A stretch of 64,000 bases of DNA from Halobacteriales archaeon YIM A00010. GTDB lineage: Archaea; Halobacteriota; Halobacteria; Halobacteriales; Haloarculaceae. Below, piece after piece: positions 34,169 through 43,223 of the stretch (positions within the stretch are counted from its first letter, which is position 1; each line of letters starts with the position of its first letter). The notes beneath the pieces were generated by a model that was not told the origin of the DNA, searched no databases, and was given only the letters and a program-made list of their open reading frames with translations. Position numbers and translations under genes: made by a program. The DNA lies in the NCBI GenBank assembly GCA_025041175.1, contig JAKCFJ010000001.1, forward strand, positions 1 to 64,000, written 5' to 3'.

Positions 34169-35143
34169 TTACTGTGCGCGGTCGACAGCCGCTTTAGCGA
34201 GTTCGATCGCGGTATCTGGATCCGGCCCGAGCGGTGCCGAGACGACGACACTGTCGGCGTGTTCGAGCACGGCGCGCAATCGCTGTGTGACCGCATCGGG
34301 CGTTCCGGCGACACAGAACGCGTCGATCATCTCTTCGGTCACCGCTTCGAACGCCGCCGAGAACGCGCCGTCGCTGATGGACGTTCCGATCGATGCTGCG
34401 CGTTCCGTGTCGATCCCGTGGCGTTCGAGCACCGACTCGGGTGCGCCCGCCGCGATGAACGCCACGGGCGGACGCGCGGCCTCGCGCGCCGCCGCGGCGT
34501 CGGGGGCGATCGAAACGCTCGTGTAGGCGGCAAAATCGAACGCGCCCCGGTCGGCCGGGCGTTCGTCCAGCCCGTGCTCGACCTGCTCGCGCGCCCACGC
34601 CACGTCGTCGGGGTGTGAGCCGTTGAACAACAGCCCGTCGGCGTGTTTTGCGGCCATCCGGCACATGTGTGGCCCTTCGCCGCCGACGTACACCGGACAC
34701 CGCTCCACTTCGTAGTTCAAACTCGCATCCTGCGCGCGAAACGTTCCGTCGTGGTCGACGCGCTCGCCGGCCCAGAGCCGTCGCGCGACCGTGATCGTCT
34801 CCAACACGGAGCGAAGCCCGCGCTGGTCGGCCAGTCCGAGATTCCGGAGCGTCGAGCGATCGCCCGCCCCGACGCCCATGACGGTCCGGCCGTCGCTCGC
34901 TTCCGAGAGGGTCCCCATCGTGGAGGCGAGCCTGACGGGGTGGATCTCGTAGGGGTTCATCACGCCGGGACCGATCCGGGCCGTCGAGGTTTCGCGCGCG
35001 AGCCGCGTGAGGACGACGAACGGATCGCGGTTGTTGTAGTGACAGCTCGTAAACAACGTATCGAAGCCGGCCCGCTCGGCTTCGACGCCCAGCTCGACGA
35101 CGCGGTCGACGGGGTGTTCGGGCGTGAGTTCGATCCCGATCAT
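34169..35143 (-). CDS. F420-dependent reductase, methylene-H4MPT reductase/luciferase-like family
   Basis: A 324-aa TIM-barrel protein of the bacterial-luciferase-like family: FDTLFTSCHYNNRDPFVVLTRLA near 26-50, IGPGVMNPYEIHPVRLASTM (about 58-77) and GVGAGDRSTLRNLG (about 92-105). The family uses coenzyme F420. Annotated relatives are called 5,10-methylenetetrahydromethanopterin reductase, but haloarchaea lack methanogenesis, so the real substrate is open. The ATG at 35143 overlaps the cofE stop as ATGA. Being coupled to an F420 biosynthesis gene supports F420 use. Confidence 0.88.
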   Translation of the reverse strand: MIGIELTPEHPVDRVVELGVEAERAGFDTLFTSCHYNNRDPFVVLTRLARETSTARIGPGVMNPYEIHPVRLASTMGTLSEASDGRTVMGVGAGDRSTLRNLGLADQRGLRSVLETITVARRLWAGERVDHDGTFRAQDASLNYEVERCPVYVGGEGPHMCRMAAKHADGLLFNGSHPDDVAWAREQVEHGLDERPADRGAFDFAAYTSVSIAPDAAAAREAARPPVAFIAAGAPESVLERHGIDTERAASIGTSISDGAFSAAFEAVTEEMIDAFCVAGTPDAVTQRLRAVLEHADSVVVSAPLGPDPDTAIELAKAAVDRAQ

Positions 35144-35892
35144 CCGCGGTACTCCCAATCCGTGAGCGCCTGTCGGATGAGGTCGTCCTCGTACTTCCGA
35201 AAGAGGGCGTCGCTGCCGGCGTGATCCCCGAACTCGAACTCACGGATCACGACGACCGGCGTGCCGCCGTCGCCTTCCCCGCTCAGGAGGTTTGCGGTCG
35301 CAGCGAGTTCGTCGACGACCGATTCGACGGTCACTTCGAGCTCGTGGCCGTTCCGGTCGTGCTCACCCCGCCAGTCGCGGCTGGCCGTCATTCCGGCCCA
35401 CCCGATCGCCACGCCGCGTTGGCCGTGCCGGAACGGCCGGCCGCACGTGTCGGTGACGACGACCGGCGCACCGAGCGACGAGGAGAGCGACTCGGCGCTC
35501 GCGCTCGGATCGGTCGGAAGCAACAACAGATCCGCGTCGGGCACGTTCGAGCGGTCGATGCCGGCGTTGACCGCGACGTGTCCGAACGGCGTTTCGGTGA
35601 GCAGAAACGGCGCGCTCGTCAGGAGATCGGTGGACTCGTCCAACACGACCTGCGCGAACCGGGGGTCTTTCTCCTCGCCGGTCAGCGATCCAATCCGATC
35701 GGCGATCTCGACGGCCCGTTTCCCTGCCGTCACGTCCTCGAGATCGACCGTGCGCCCGTTGGCCTTCGAAACGATCGTGCTCGCCACACAGACCACGTCG
35801 TCCGGCCGGAGATCGACGCGCTCTCGGATCATCGCCCCGATATCGTCGCCGGCGCGAATCTCCGGCAGATCGGGTACCGCAAACACGTTCAT
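35140..35892 (-). CDS. cofE: Coenzyme F420-0:L-glutamate ligase
   Basis: A 250-aa enzyme that adds glutamates to F420-0 with GTP. Family features include VVCVASTIVSKANGRTVDLE (about residues 34-53), PRFAQVVLDES (about 78-88) and VVVTDTCGRPFRHGQRGVAIGWAG (about 145-168, given as the conserved TDTCGRPFR and GVAIGWAG). The start is MNVFAVPDLPEIRAGDDIG, as in the family. It is first in a two-gene operon with the F420-type reductase, overlapping it by ATGA. Confidence 0.94.
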   Translation of the reverse strand: MNVFAVPDLPEIRAGDDIGAMIRERVDLRPDDVVCVASTIVSKANGRTVDLEDVTAGKRAVEIADRIGSLTGEEKDPRFAQVVLDESTDLLTSAPFLLTETPFGHVAVNAGIDRSNVPDADLLLLPTDPSASAESLSSSLGAPVVVTDTCGRPFRHGQRGVAIGWAGMTASRDWRGEHDRNGHELEVTVESVVDELAATANLLSGEGDGGTPVVVIREFEFGDHAGSDALFRKYEDDLIRQALTDWEYRG

Positions 35893-35947
35893 GTCACCCC
35901 GAACGGCCGGCGGTGGTATAAACGGACGCGATACCGGAGACTGCGGC

Positions 35948-36436
35948 TTATTCCTCGCGGACCGTAACGTCGAGCGCTCCGTCTTCTGCGTCGGCGACCA
36001 GCATCGAGGTCACCGACGCCGGGGAGGCACCCGTCGCGCTTCCCGGATTCAACAGCCGGACGCCCTCGACAGTTTTGTCCATGAGCTGGTGGGTGTGGCC
36101 GCACACGCCCACCGTCGGCCCGTCTGCGTGCTCCGTGACCGTCGTGGCCACCCGCGCCTCATACTCCTCGATCGATCCCGTTCCGTGGGTGACGACGAAC
36201 CGAACGCCACTGAGATCGACGGTCTCGACGGCCGGGAGATCGAGACGCCGATCCATGTTCCCTCCGACCGCCGTCAAGGGAGCAGCCAGCTCTTCGATCG
36301 TTTCGAACGCGTCGGGCGAGTCGAAATCGCCGGCGTGGATGGTGTGGTCGGCCCACTCGATCTCTTCCCCCACCCACTCCGGTAGCGTCCTCGCGCGCGA
36401 GGGGATGTGTGTATCGCTGAGGATTGCAACACGCAT
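35948..36436 (-). CDS. Metallophosphoesterase, YfcE/MJ0936 family
   Basis: A 162-aa phosphodiesterase. Metal motifs in order: LSDTHIPSR (D-x-H, residue about 7), HAGDFDS (GD, about 40), GGNMDRR (GN-D, about 60), VVTHGTG (about 85) and GHTHQLM (about 114). The substrate is unknown; relatives cleave cyclic or model phosphodiesters. The start MRVAILSDTH at 36436 is clear. It is divergent from the NUDIX/IF2B gene. Confidence 0.93.
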   Translation of the reverse strand: MRVAILSDTHIPSRARTLPEWVGEEIEWADHTIHAGDFDSPDAFETIEELAAPLTAVGGNMDRRLDLPAVETVDLSGVRFVVTHGTGSIEEYEARVATTVTEHADGPTVGVCGHTHQLMDKTVEGVRLLNPGSATGASPASVTSMLVADAEDGALDVTVREE

Positions 36437-36541
36437 GCCTCCGAAACGTCCACCTGCGCACATAAGTCCTCGGGCCGCGGTCGGACGTGTGGTGGGGTGG
36501 CTCGCCCGTGCGTTGATGTGTCAGTGGAACGAACGAGCGGT

Positions 36542-37810
36542 ATGGACGAATCGCACGTCGTGACGTGTTTTCTTCGGCACCGCTGTTCGGTGTTGTTGCT
36601 CGAGCGCAGCGACGCTGTCGGGTCGTACTCGGGGCTGTGGGGCGGCGTGTCGGGATACGCCGAGGGGACGCCCGACGAGCAGGCCCGCCGGGAGATCGCC
36701 GAGGAGACCGGTCTCGACGACGCTGCTTCCCTCGTGCGTGGGGGTGAACCGCTGTCGGTCACCGACGAGCGCTACGACGCCGAATGGATCGTGCACCCGT
36801 ATCTGTTCGATTGTGACTCCGGGTCTGTCGAACCGAACGAGGAGATCGCCGAATACGAGTGGGTGTCACCGGTCGAGATCCACCACCGCGAGACGGTTCC
36901 CGGTCTCTGGGCGGCGTACGAGCGGGTGGCACCGACCGCAGACACCATCGCCGCCGACAGCGACCACGGCGCGGAGTACCTCTCGCTGCGCGCGCTCGAA
37001 CTGCTGCGGGACGCGGCCGCGGCTCGGAAACACGGAGACGCCGATCGGTCGCTCACCGCGCTCGCGCGCCGGCTGCGAACGGCGCGACCGAGCATGTCGG
37101 TCGTCGCCACCCGAATCGATCGAGCGATGTACGACGCGTCCGAGGATCAGTCGGTGCTGGCCGCCACCGAACGCGGGATCGAGCAGGCTCTTTCCGCGCG
37201 TGAGGCGGTTGCTGTGGCTGGCGTCGATCGGCTTCCGGACGATCCGACCGTTCTCACGCTTTCTCGATCCGGGACCGTCCGGCGGACGCTCGAACGAGGC
37301 GGGGACTGGACCGTCTACGTCGCCACGTCCCGCCCCGGAGGGGAGGGAACCGCGGTCGCCGAATCGCTCACACCGTCGGTCGACGTGACGCTCTTCCCCG
37401 ATGGGGCCGTCGCTCACGCGCTCTCGAGTGCGGACGTGGATGCGGTGCTCGTCGGCGCGGACACCGTGTTGGCCGATGGCCGGGTCGTGAACAAGGTCGG
37501 AACGCGTGCGGCGGCGCTGGCAGCAGCATACGAGGGGATCGAGGTGTACGCCCTGACGACCGAAGACAAGGTCCGGAGAACGGGTGGCGAGCGTGACGAT
37601 CCCGATGAATCGTCGGTCTCCCTCGCTGTGGACGAGTCGGCCGTGTACGAGGGAACTGCGGAGATCGACGTGCTCGCGCCCACCTTCGACGTGACGCCCG
37701 CCGATCGAGTGACCGTTGTCACCGAGAACGGTCCCCAGTCGGTGGCTGACATCGAGCGCATCGCACAGCGCAACCGCGAGTACGCCACGTGGGAGCAGAC
37801 CGAACCGTAG
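36542..37810 (+). CDS. Fusion of NUDIX hydrolase and eIF2B-alpha/R15P-isomerase-like domain
   Basis: A 422-aa two-domain protein. Residues 1-140 are a NUDIX domain with GVSGYAEG and REIAEETGLDD (Nudix box about 36-60). From about 165 to the end is an IF2B-like fold: a helical part, then ALSSADVDAVLVGADTVLADG and RVVNKVGTRAAALAAAYEG, the family core seen in eIF2B alpha, methylthioribose-1-P isomerase and ribose-1,5-bisphosphate isomerase. The fusion is known in haloarchaea to my knowledge; it may link nucleotide cleavage to a sugar-phosphate or regulatory function. The start follows GCGGT about 3 bases upstream. Confidence 0.88.
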   Translation: MDESHVVTCFLRHRCSVLLLERSDAVGSYSGLWGGVSGYAEGTPDEQARREIAEETGLDDAASLVRGGEPLSVTDERYDAEWIVHPYLFDCDSGSVEPNEEIAEYEWVSPVEIHHRETVPGLWAAYERVAPTADTIAADSDHGAEYLSLRALELLRDAAAARKHGDADRSLTALARRLRTARPSMSVVATRIDRAMYDASEDQSVLAATERGIEQALSAREAVAVAGVDRLPDDPTVLTLSRSGTVRRTLERGGDWTVYVATSRPGGEGTAVAESLTPSVDVTLFPDGAVAHALSSADVDAVLVGADTVLADGRVVNKVGTRAAALAAAYEGIEVYALTTEDKVRRTGGERDDPDESSVSLAVDESAVYEGTAEIDVLAPTFDVTPADRVTVVTENGPQSVADIERIAQRNREYATWEQTEP

Positions 37811-38048
37811 CAAAACACCTCCTCCCCCATCGATTTTGAAATCAGTTTATCCTGCATGAGTAACCAATGAATACGTTTCGGACCGTCAGGGAGTTGCCGG
37901 TTCGCGCGAAGCATCAGGTTATCAGATCTACAGAAATCAAGGCAGGGTACCTCGGGGTCTCGCAAATCGCTCCGTGATTTGCTGGATCCAGGAAATCTCC
38001 GATTTCCTTTGACTTGTCCCCGAGGTACTTCACTACCTCAACCCGGCC
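37811..38048. other. Gap with structured sequence, no supported gene
   Basis: The gap downstream of the NUDIX/IF2B gene. It contains the three-way-junction structure described separately (37947-38028) and no credible open frame. Confidence 0.5.
37947..38028 (+). other. 82-nt predicted three-way junction with two inner hairpins
   Basis: GTACCTCGGGG at 37947-37957 is the exact reverse complement of CCCCGAGGTAC at 38018-38028. Between them lie GCAAATC-GCTCCGT-GATTTGC (37962-37982) and GGAAATC-TCC-GATTTCC (37991-38007). The second has the TCTCCGA apex also found at 23438 and 48449. It could be an RNA, or DNA hairpins at the end of a mobile element. Confidence 0.6.
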
Positions 38049-38285
38049 GTGTGCGGCCAGAACAATCCCTCCAGAGCGGCGTACCTCCGATCGTTGCTCG
38101 ACGGTGAACGGAACTACGAGATCGTCGCGGAGTTCGAGCAGCGACCGGACGACTACATGGTCCACCCAGCCGACCCTGGGTCGGTGCGCGATGTTCTCCG
38201 GGCCGTGATCGTTCCACGGGTCGCGCAGTTTGGCGACGAGCAGGATCTCGGTCCCAACCAGTACACCGTCTACCCCCAGTGTGCC
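38049..38285 (+). pseudogene. Possible coding remnant (C-terminal fragment of a membrane enzyme)
   Basis: Read in this frame, AAYLRSLLDGERNYEIVAEF followed by EQRPDDYMVHPADPGSVRDV has acidic, haloarchaeal-looking composition and reads like the C-terminal tail of membrane glycosyltransferases I have seen, but no start or upstream domain is present. The opposite strand is also open but has poorer composition. The end is uncertain because the frame runs on into the antisense of the GDPD gene. Confidence 0.3.
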
Positions 38286-39481
38286 ACGCCGGGGACGGTC
38301 TTTCCGACCTTCGTTCGAAGTACCGCCCAGAACACGCCCGAGAGGTTCCAGCCAATGACCAGCGTGATATAACTGATCAGCATACCGAGACCGGTGATGA
38401 GATGAAAGCCATTCACGAACAGTTCGGACCTCGCTACCCGAGTGGTCGTAACGAGCCGAGCGGTCCGGATTCGAAGCCGGTGGATGCTCACCGAGAGTTT
38501 TCGTTTCCCCCGCCATCGGCCGGAGCGATCAGTACCGGCCGCCCGCAGCTTCCACCCCACATAGAGGAGTGCTGCTTGCAGTTTCCGACGCAGATAGAGG
38601 AGACCGATCGTCAGCAAGATGGTCACTGCGAACAGGGCTAGTCGATCGTCCCACCGATCTACTATCATCAACCTCGAAACGATCCAGTCCCGTATTTTCA
38701 CGGTTTGTCCCACGAACAGTATTACAGTGATGAACGCGAGGATCCGAAGGAGTTGATACGCGAGTTTAACACTGATCTCCCGCTGAAATCGCCGAGCAAA
38801 CAATCCCTGTGCTGGATACCGGGATGCTCGCACCGGCGTCTCTGCGATGACCCCATCAGCACCGATAAACCGGAACACGGATGCACCCAGATTCGTATTG
38901 ATCGACCAGACGAATACCTCCAACCCGAGCTCGTGTGCCCGATCGACGAGATCGGTCGCCACACAAACGCCCCAATGCGGTTGAATATACCGATACCCGA
39001 GCGTTCGTGCTCGTTCGAGGTTCTTATCGGGGGATGTCGAAAAAACCAAAGCCGTCTCCAACGATCGGTCAACGCGCTTTGCCTCCTCGAGAACGGTGAC
39101 GGACGAAGAGGAGATCACCACCTCGTTTTCTCTTCCTTCGAGTGCTGCCACCACATCCGACACGAGGTTTCGTTCTTTGAGCTCGATATTGAGCCCAACG
39201 TTCGGGGACACGTGTTCGAGCACGGCCGCAAAGGTGGGGACCCCTTCCCCCGAGCCCAGCACATCGAGCCGCCGGAGTTCCGATGCGGTGAACTCACTGA
39301 CCCGCCCGCGCGATTCGGTTACTGCATCGACGATCCCATCGTGGATAACTACGAGCTCCCCAGACCGGCATCGTCGGAGGTCGAGTTCGATCATGTCCGC
39401 CTGCGAGGCCGCTTGCTGGACGGCCTCGATCGTGTTTTCGGGGTGTTCGTTGGCGAATCCCCGATGGGCAATGAGCCTCAT
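38270..39481 (-). CDS. Glycerophosphodiester phosphodiesterase with C-terminal membrane region
   Basis: A 403-aa protein. Residues 1-235 are a GDPD TIM barrel: LIAHRGFANEHPENTIEAV (catalytic His5 and Glu15 region), IELDLRRCRSGELVVIHDG (E/D/H metal site) and NIELKE. It should cleave glycerophosphodiesters from lipids. The remaining 165 residues hold about three hydrophobic helices (near 243-262, 280-300, 355-385) with basic linkers, which would tie it to the membrane. The start MRLIAHRG is unambiguous. It stands alone. Confidence 0.9.
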   Translation of the reverse strand: MRLIAHRGFANEHPENTIEAVQQAASQADMIELDLRRCRSGELVVIHDGIVDAVTESRGRVSEFTASELRRLDVLGSGEGVPTFAAVLEHVSPNVGLNIELKERNLVSDVVAALEGRENEVVISSSSVTVLEEAKRVDRSLETALVFSTSPDKNLERARTLGYRYIQPHWGVCVATDLVDRAHELGLEVFVWSINTNLGASVFRFIGADGVIAETPVRASRYPAQGLFARRFQREISVKLAYQLLRILAFITVILFVGQTVKIRDWIVSRLMIVDRWDDRLALFAVTILLTIGLLYLRRKLQAALLYVGWKLRAAGTDRSGRWRGKRKLSVSIHRLRIRTARLVTTTRVARSELFVNGFHLITGLGMLISYITLVIGWNLSGVFWAVLRTKVGKTVPGVAHWG

Positions 39482-39880
39482 GTGTCACCTATCACAGCCC
39501 TCGGGTTCGCTCCCGGAATGGTGCTTTTCCGTTCCATCGGCATTCGTCTCGTTGCATCGTGGGGTCACAGTCATGATAGGTAATGAGATCTGTATGTACC
39601 GTAATCCTTTTCCCACACATGTTGCCGTTCTACTCCCCGGGTCTACATCCCTATCGAGGCCGTCTCACGTGCATGAGAACAGCGGGAACGTCGCTCCCTC
39701 GCGTGTCAAACGAGAACCGTCCGCGCTGCTCCCAACCGGTGGATCATAACATATTTGATGGCAACATGTATGCGAGAACGTTGATTCGATTCGCTAGTGA
39801 ACATCCAACGGATGGGTCCGCTCGGTGTTTACGCAGGGGAGGCAACCTCTTGTGGGACCGGATCGCCACACAATCCAAAG
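39482..39880. other. Intergenic region of about 400 bases
   Basis: This separates the GDPD gene from the rightward small membrane protein gene. I see a TATA-like CATAACATATTTG near 39747 and no supported gene. Confidence 0.4.
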
Positions 39881-40090
39881 ATGTTTGTATCAAATAAAAC
39901 AAAAAATCGTGTTAAGCGCATTGCGAACGGAATAGACGAAATCACGGTTGCTATCTGGGATGAATCCAGGCTCGTGGTGAAAGTAGGAATCCTCATCCTG
40001 CTCATCATTACCGGCAGCGCTATCCCGCTGATTCCGATCGCTCTACTAGCCCGATACATAGCAGACGCAGGTGTGGATAAGCAGTACTGA
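39881..40090 (+). CDS. Small basic single-helix membrane protein
   Basis: A 69-aa protein: a basic, polar N-terminus (MFVSNKTKNRVKRIANGIDE) and one hydrophobic helix (about residues 35-60, VGILILLIITGSAIPLIPIA). It lies 3 nt before the VTT-domain protein gene on the same strand, so the two are probably co-translated. The function is unknown. The ATG at 39881 is the last good start; 28 further codons upstream are open. Confidence 0.6.
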   Translation: MFVSNKTKNRVKRIANGIDEITVAIWDESRLVVKVGILILLIITGSAIPLIPIALLARYIADAGVDKQY

Positions 40091-40093
40091 ACG

Positions 40094-40777
40094 ATGAGGA
40101 TATTCGCCACCCGCTTACGCTGGTATCACAAACTCGCGCTTGTACTTGCCACGAGCGTCCTTGCTACGACAACCTATTCGCTCACCTATCAGTACCTACC
40201 AGCTGTTTTTGATCCAATAAGTCTCCGAGAATGGATCGAAGGCTTCGGTTTGTTCGCCCCGTTCGTGTTCGTCTTCGTTCAGATCGTTCAAGTCATCGTT
40301 GCCCCGATTCCGGGCCAGTTCATGGCCTTACTCGGTGGGTACCTCTTCGGTCCAGTCAACGGGACAATTTACAGCATGATCGGCGTCACGGTCGGGAGCG
40401 GGATCGTGTTCCTCATCACGAAGCGATACGGCCGCCCCCTGGTTGAACGACTCCTTCACGAGGAGGTGATCGCGAAATTGGACACGTTCACCAACAGGGC
40501 GGGCCTCCCCGGTCTGTTCGTGTTTTTCGTCATTCCCGGTACCCCGGACGACGCGGTGTGTTTTCTCGCCGGACTCACGCCGATTCGTTCCGTGACGTTT
40601 CTCACGATCGTAGTGATCGGAAGACTTCCCGCTTACGTGCTGACGAACGTCGCCGGAGAACGCCTCGCAACAGGTCGAATCGTCGATACGATCGTCATCT
40701 TGGGAACGATCGGAGTGATTTCGGGGGTAGCCTACCTTTTCCGGAGGGATATCAAGCGACGACTCGGGAGGGTGTGA
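40094..40777 (+). CDS. VTT-domain (DedA/TMEM41-like) membrane protein
   Basis: A 227-aa integral membrane protein with about five hydrophobic segments. The family core is seen in PIPGQFMALLGGYLFGPVNG (about residues 71-90) and VFFVIPGTPDDAVCFLAGLT (about 145-164, the second half of the VTT repeat). Eukaryotic relatives scramble lipids and bacterial ones affect membrane homeostasis or undecaprenyl phosphate recycling. The small basic membrane protein upstream and the HTH regulator downstream are close neighbours. Confidence 0.88.
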   Translation: MRIFATRLRWYHKLALVLATSVLATTTYSLTYQYLPAVFDPISLREWIEGFGLFAPFVFVFVQIVQVIVAPIPGQFMALLGGYLFGPVNGTIYSMIGVTVGSGIVFLITKRYGRPLVERLLHEEVIAKLDTFTNRAGLPGLFVFFVIPGTPDDAVCFLAGLTPIRSVTFLTIVVIGRLPAYVLTNVAGERLATGRIVDTIVILGTIGVISGVAYLFRRDIKRRLGRV

Positions 40778-40836
40778 AAACGAACAGTTACGAGAAAAAC
40801 GTGATTTTATAACCTGTCCGACGCGAACGGTGCCAC

Positions 40837-41472
40837 ATGCCTCGCATCGAGATGAAAATAGAAGCTTCGGGAGATCTATCGGCGTTCTCGACCGATAATC
40901 CGGACGTGGAACTCAGAATACTGTCCAGCCGTTTGGTTGAGGACGGTGAGATCGTGCTCATCGAGACTCGAATGGATGAGCCGGATCTACTGCTACGATA
41001 TTTGGAAGGGAATTCGGGGATCGAAGGATTCGAAGTTTTGTATACCGATGGCGAGGAGCTGTTGTTTCAGTATTTACAAACACCCGCGCCGTTCCAAGGG
41101 AAAGCGGCGAAGGATGCGAAGATAGCGCCACAGTATCCACTGCTCATCCGGGACGGGTGGATATTCAACGATTTCGTCGCGTCCCGGGAGCGAGTAGTCG
41201 AATACTGTGAACACCTTGAGGGGCACGGAATTTCCCACGAAGTACTGGCGATCACGGAACCTCAAGCCCCTGATGCTTTACTGACGGACCGGCAACGACA
41301 GTTTATCATGGAAGCGATCGACCGGGGATACTACACGAGCCCGAGGCAGTGTTCGATCACGGATCTCGCGAGGTCGTTCGAGGTGAATAAATCGACGGCG
41401 AGCGGTGTTCTTCACCGGGCCGAGAGTCGAATCATCGAAGAGTACTTCGCCAACTTCGATGGCTCGAGTTGA
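40837..41472 (+). CDS. Bat-type HTH-10 transcriptional regulator
   Basis: A 211-aa protein. The N-terminal 150 residues are a sensor-like domain of unknown ligand (MPRIEMKIEASGDLSAF...). The C-terminal LTDRQRQFIMEAIDRGYYTS...SITDLARSFEVNKSTASGVLHRAE (about 152-200) is the HTH_10 domain named after the bacterio-opsin activator. A TTTTATAA box about 28 bases upstream fits a leaderless start. It probably regulates nearby or unlinked genes; the target is unknown. Confidence 0.9.
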   Translation: MPRIEMKIEASGDLSAFSTDNPDVELRILSSRLVEDGEIVLIETRMDEPDLLLRYLEGNSGIEGFEVLYTDGEELLFQYLQTPAPFQGKAAKDAKIAPQYPLLIRDGWIFNDFVASRERVVEYCEHLEGHGISHEVLAITEPQAPDALLTDRQRQFIMEAIDRGYYTSPRQCSITDLARSFEVNKSTASGVLHRAESRIIEEYFANFDGSS

Positions 41473-41597
41473 TGCAGCCTCACCGGACGGCTCCGATGAG
41501 CGCTACACCGCGATCGGAGCCGACGCACTTTCGGCTGGCAGTGGCTGGCGTCCAGCACCCGGGGAATCGGCCCGTATCTACTGCGTGACGATCGTGC

Positions 41598-43049
41598 TCA
41601 GTCGCTGCTGGGGCCGGCTGATGGCCGGTGTGCCCGGCTGATCTGCTTCCACTTCCCGAGCGAAAACCGGTAGTAGTTGACGACCGCGGGGACGAACATC
41701 TCCGTGACGATGGCGAGACCGAGACCGAGGAGACCGAGCGGCGTGACTGCCCCCACGTACGCGAGCGGGATGGCGATCACGTATCCGAGCACCTGGCCGT
41801 AGAACGGCCAGCGCGTGTCGCCGCTCGCTCGCAGCGGTCCCGTCGCTGTCCGGGAAAGCCCACGGAACACGATCCCCACGCAGGTGGCGTAGATCAACGA
41901 GACCGCGACCGGGAGCGACGGGTCGGTGGGACTGCCGACGAACACGGTTGCGATCGGCTCGGCGAAGACGAGCACGATTGCCGAGGAGACGAGATACACC
42001 GCGGTTCCGAACTGCATCACGTCGTATCCGTAGGCTTCGGCCGTCTGCTCGTCTCCCTGCCCGAGCTGCTGGCCGACGAGACTGCTCGATGCGAGACTGA
42101 ACCCCCAACCAGGGGTGTTCATCAGGTCTCGGACCCGCTGGGCGACGACGAAGGCCGCGACGACGGTGGTCCCGAACATCCCGACGATCCCCATCAGCGG
42201 GAACTCACCCAACCGCCACGCGAGGTTCTTCCCGATCATCGGCGATCCGATCTCGGCCAGCTGACGGAGCGTTTCGCCGTCGTAGTAGCTGTTCCGAGGC
42301 GAAACGCTCACGGGAAGCTCGCCGATTCCGGGGAGCCGACCCCTCGTCAGTCCCAGAGTGAACGTCGACGTGACGACCACGTTGGCGAGCACTGTGCCGA
42401 TCGCTGCGCCGGTTACCCCGAGTCCGAGACCGAAGATCAACACCACGTTGGTCACGATGTTCAACACCGCTCCACCCGCGCGGATGATCATCGGCGTCCA
42501 CGCGTCGTCGGCTCCGACGAGGGTGCGGCTCCCGATGAGGTTCAGTCCGGCAAAGGGGACCCCGATAGCGAGGATCCGCAGATACTCCGCGCCGAACGCG
42601 ATCGTCGTCGGATCGTTGCTGAGCAGCCCGATGAACTCCGTCGAAAACGACCAGAAAGCGGCGGCGACCGGGATCGTGAGTGCGAGCACGAGGACGACGC
42701 TCGACCGAACGGCCTGACCGATCCCTGCCCCGGCGTCGGCTCCGTACCGCTGGGACACCAGCGCGATCGTCCCGCTGGCGACTCCACCGCCCAACGCGAA
42801 CGCGATCCCCCAGTATGGCGACGCAAACCCGACTCCGGCGATCCCAGCCGTCCCGACGGCGATTCCGACCATCGCAACGTCGACGGCGTTTTTCGACATC
42901 CGAGCCACGCCAGTAACGATGCGGGGCCACGCCAACTCCGTCGTGCGGCGTGCTCGATTGCGCTCGATCACGCCCGCACGAACGAGCACGAGACCTACCC
43001 AGTACACCACGAGTCGAATCGGATTCGGAATACGTCCCACAGAAACCAT
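41598..43049 (-). CDS. MATE-family efflux transporter
   Basis: A 483-aa protein with about 12 membrane helices in two homologous halves: ELAWPRIVTGVARMSKNAVD at the first helix, GADDAWTPMIIRAGGAVLNIV near 190-210, GSPMIGKNLAWRLGEFPLMG at the start of the second half (near 265) and ASSSLVGQQLGQGDEQTAE near 320. It exports organic cations or other toxic compounds using an ion gradient. The start MVSVGRIPNP at 43049 is preferred over the ATG 8 codons upstream. It is unrelated in position to the second MATE gene at 53240. Confidence 0.9.
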   Translation of the reverse strand: MVSVGRIPNPIRLVVYWVGLVLVRAGVIERNRARRTTELAWPRIVTGVARMSKNAVDVAMVGIAVGTAGIAGVGFASPYWGIAFALGGGVASGTIALVSQRYGADAGAGIGQAVRSSVVLVLALTIPVAAAFWSFSTEFIGLLSNDPTTIAFGAEYLRILAIGVPFAGLNLIGSRTLVGADDAWTPMIIRAGGAVLNIVTNVVLIFGLGLGVTGAAIGTVLANVVVTSTFTLGLTRGRLPGIGELPVSVSPRNSYYDGETLRQLAEIGSPMIGKNLAWRLGEFPLMGIVGMFGTTVVAAFVVAQRVRDLMNTPGWGFSLASSSLVGQQLGQGDEQTAEAYGYDVMQFGTAVYLVSSAIVLVFAEPIATVFVGSPTDPSLPVAVSLIYATCVGIVFRGLSRTATGPLRASGDTRWPFYGQVLGYVIAIPLAYVGAVTPLGLLGLGLAIVTEMFVPAVVNYYRFSLGKWKQISRAHRPSAGPSSD

Positions 43050-43223
43050 TCGGATGTACGAGAGTGAACCCAAAAACGCTTCTGCAACCGGAACCGACAG
43101 CCAGAGAACGTCTCACAACCCATCTGAAAGGATAGTTGCTGATATTCATGATTTGGAAGAATGTCGACGAAATCGTCCCAGAATCAACGAGGTCTTTTAT
43201 ACGCGTACTCGTTATTGACCCAC

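Noticed and set aside
37914-38516. 200-aa minus-strand frame
   Set aside because: It runs through the three-way-junction structure and into the 3' end of the GDPD gene in another frame; the plus-strand frame has better haloarchaeal composition, though it too looks like a remnant.
41628-43067. 479-aa plus-strand frame opposite the MATE gene
   Set aside because: Asp/Arg/His-rich antisense composition; the minus strand encodes a clear 12-helix transporter.
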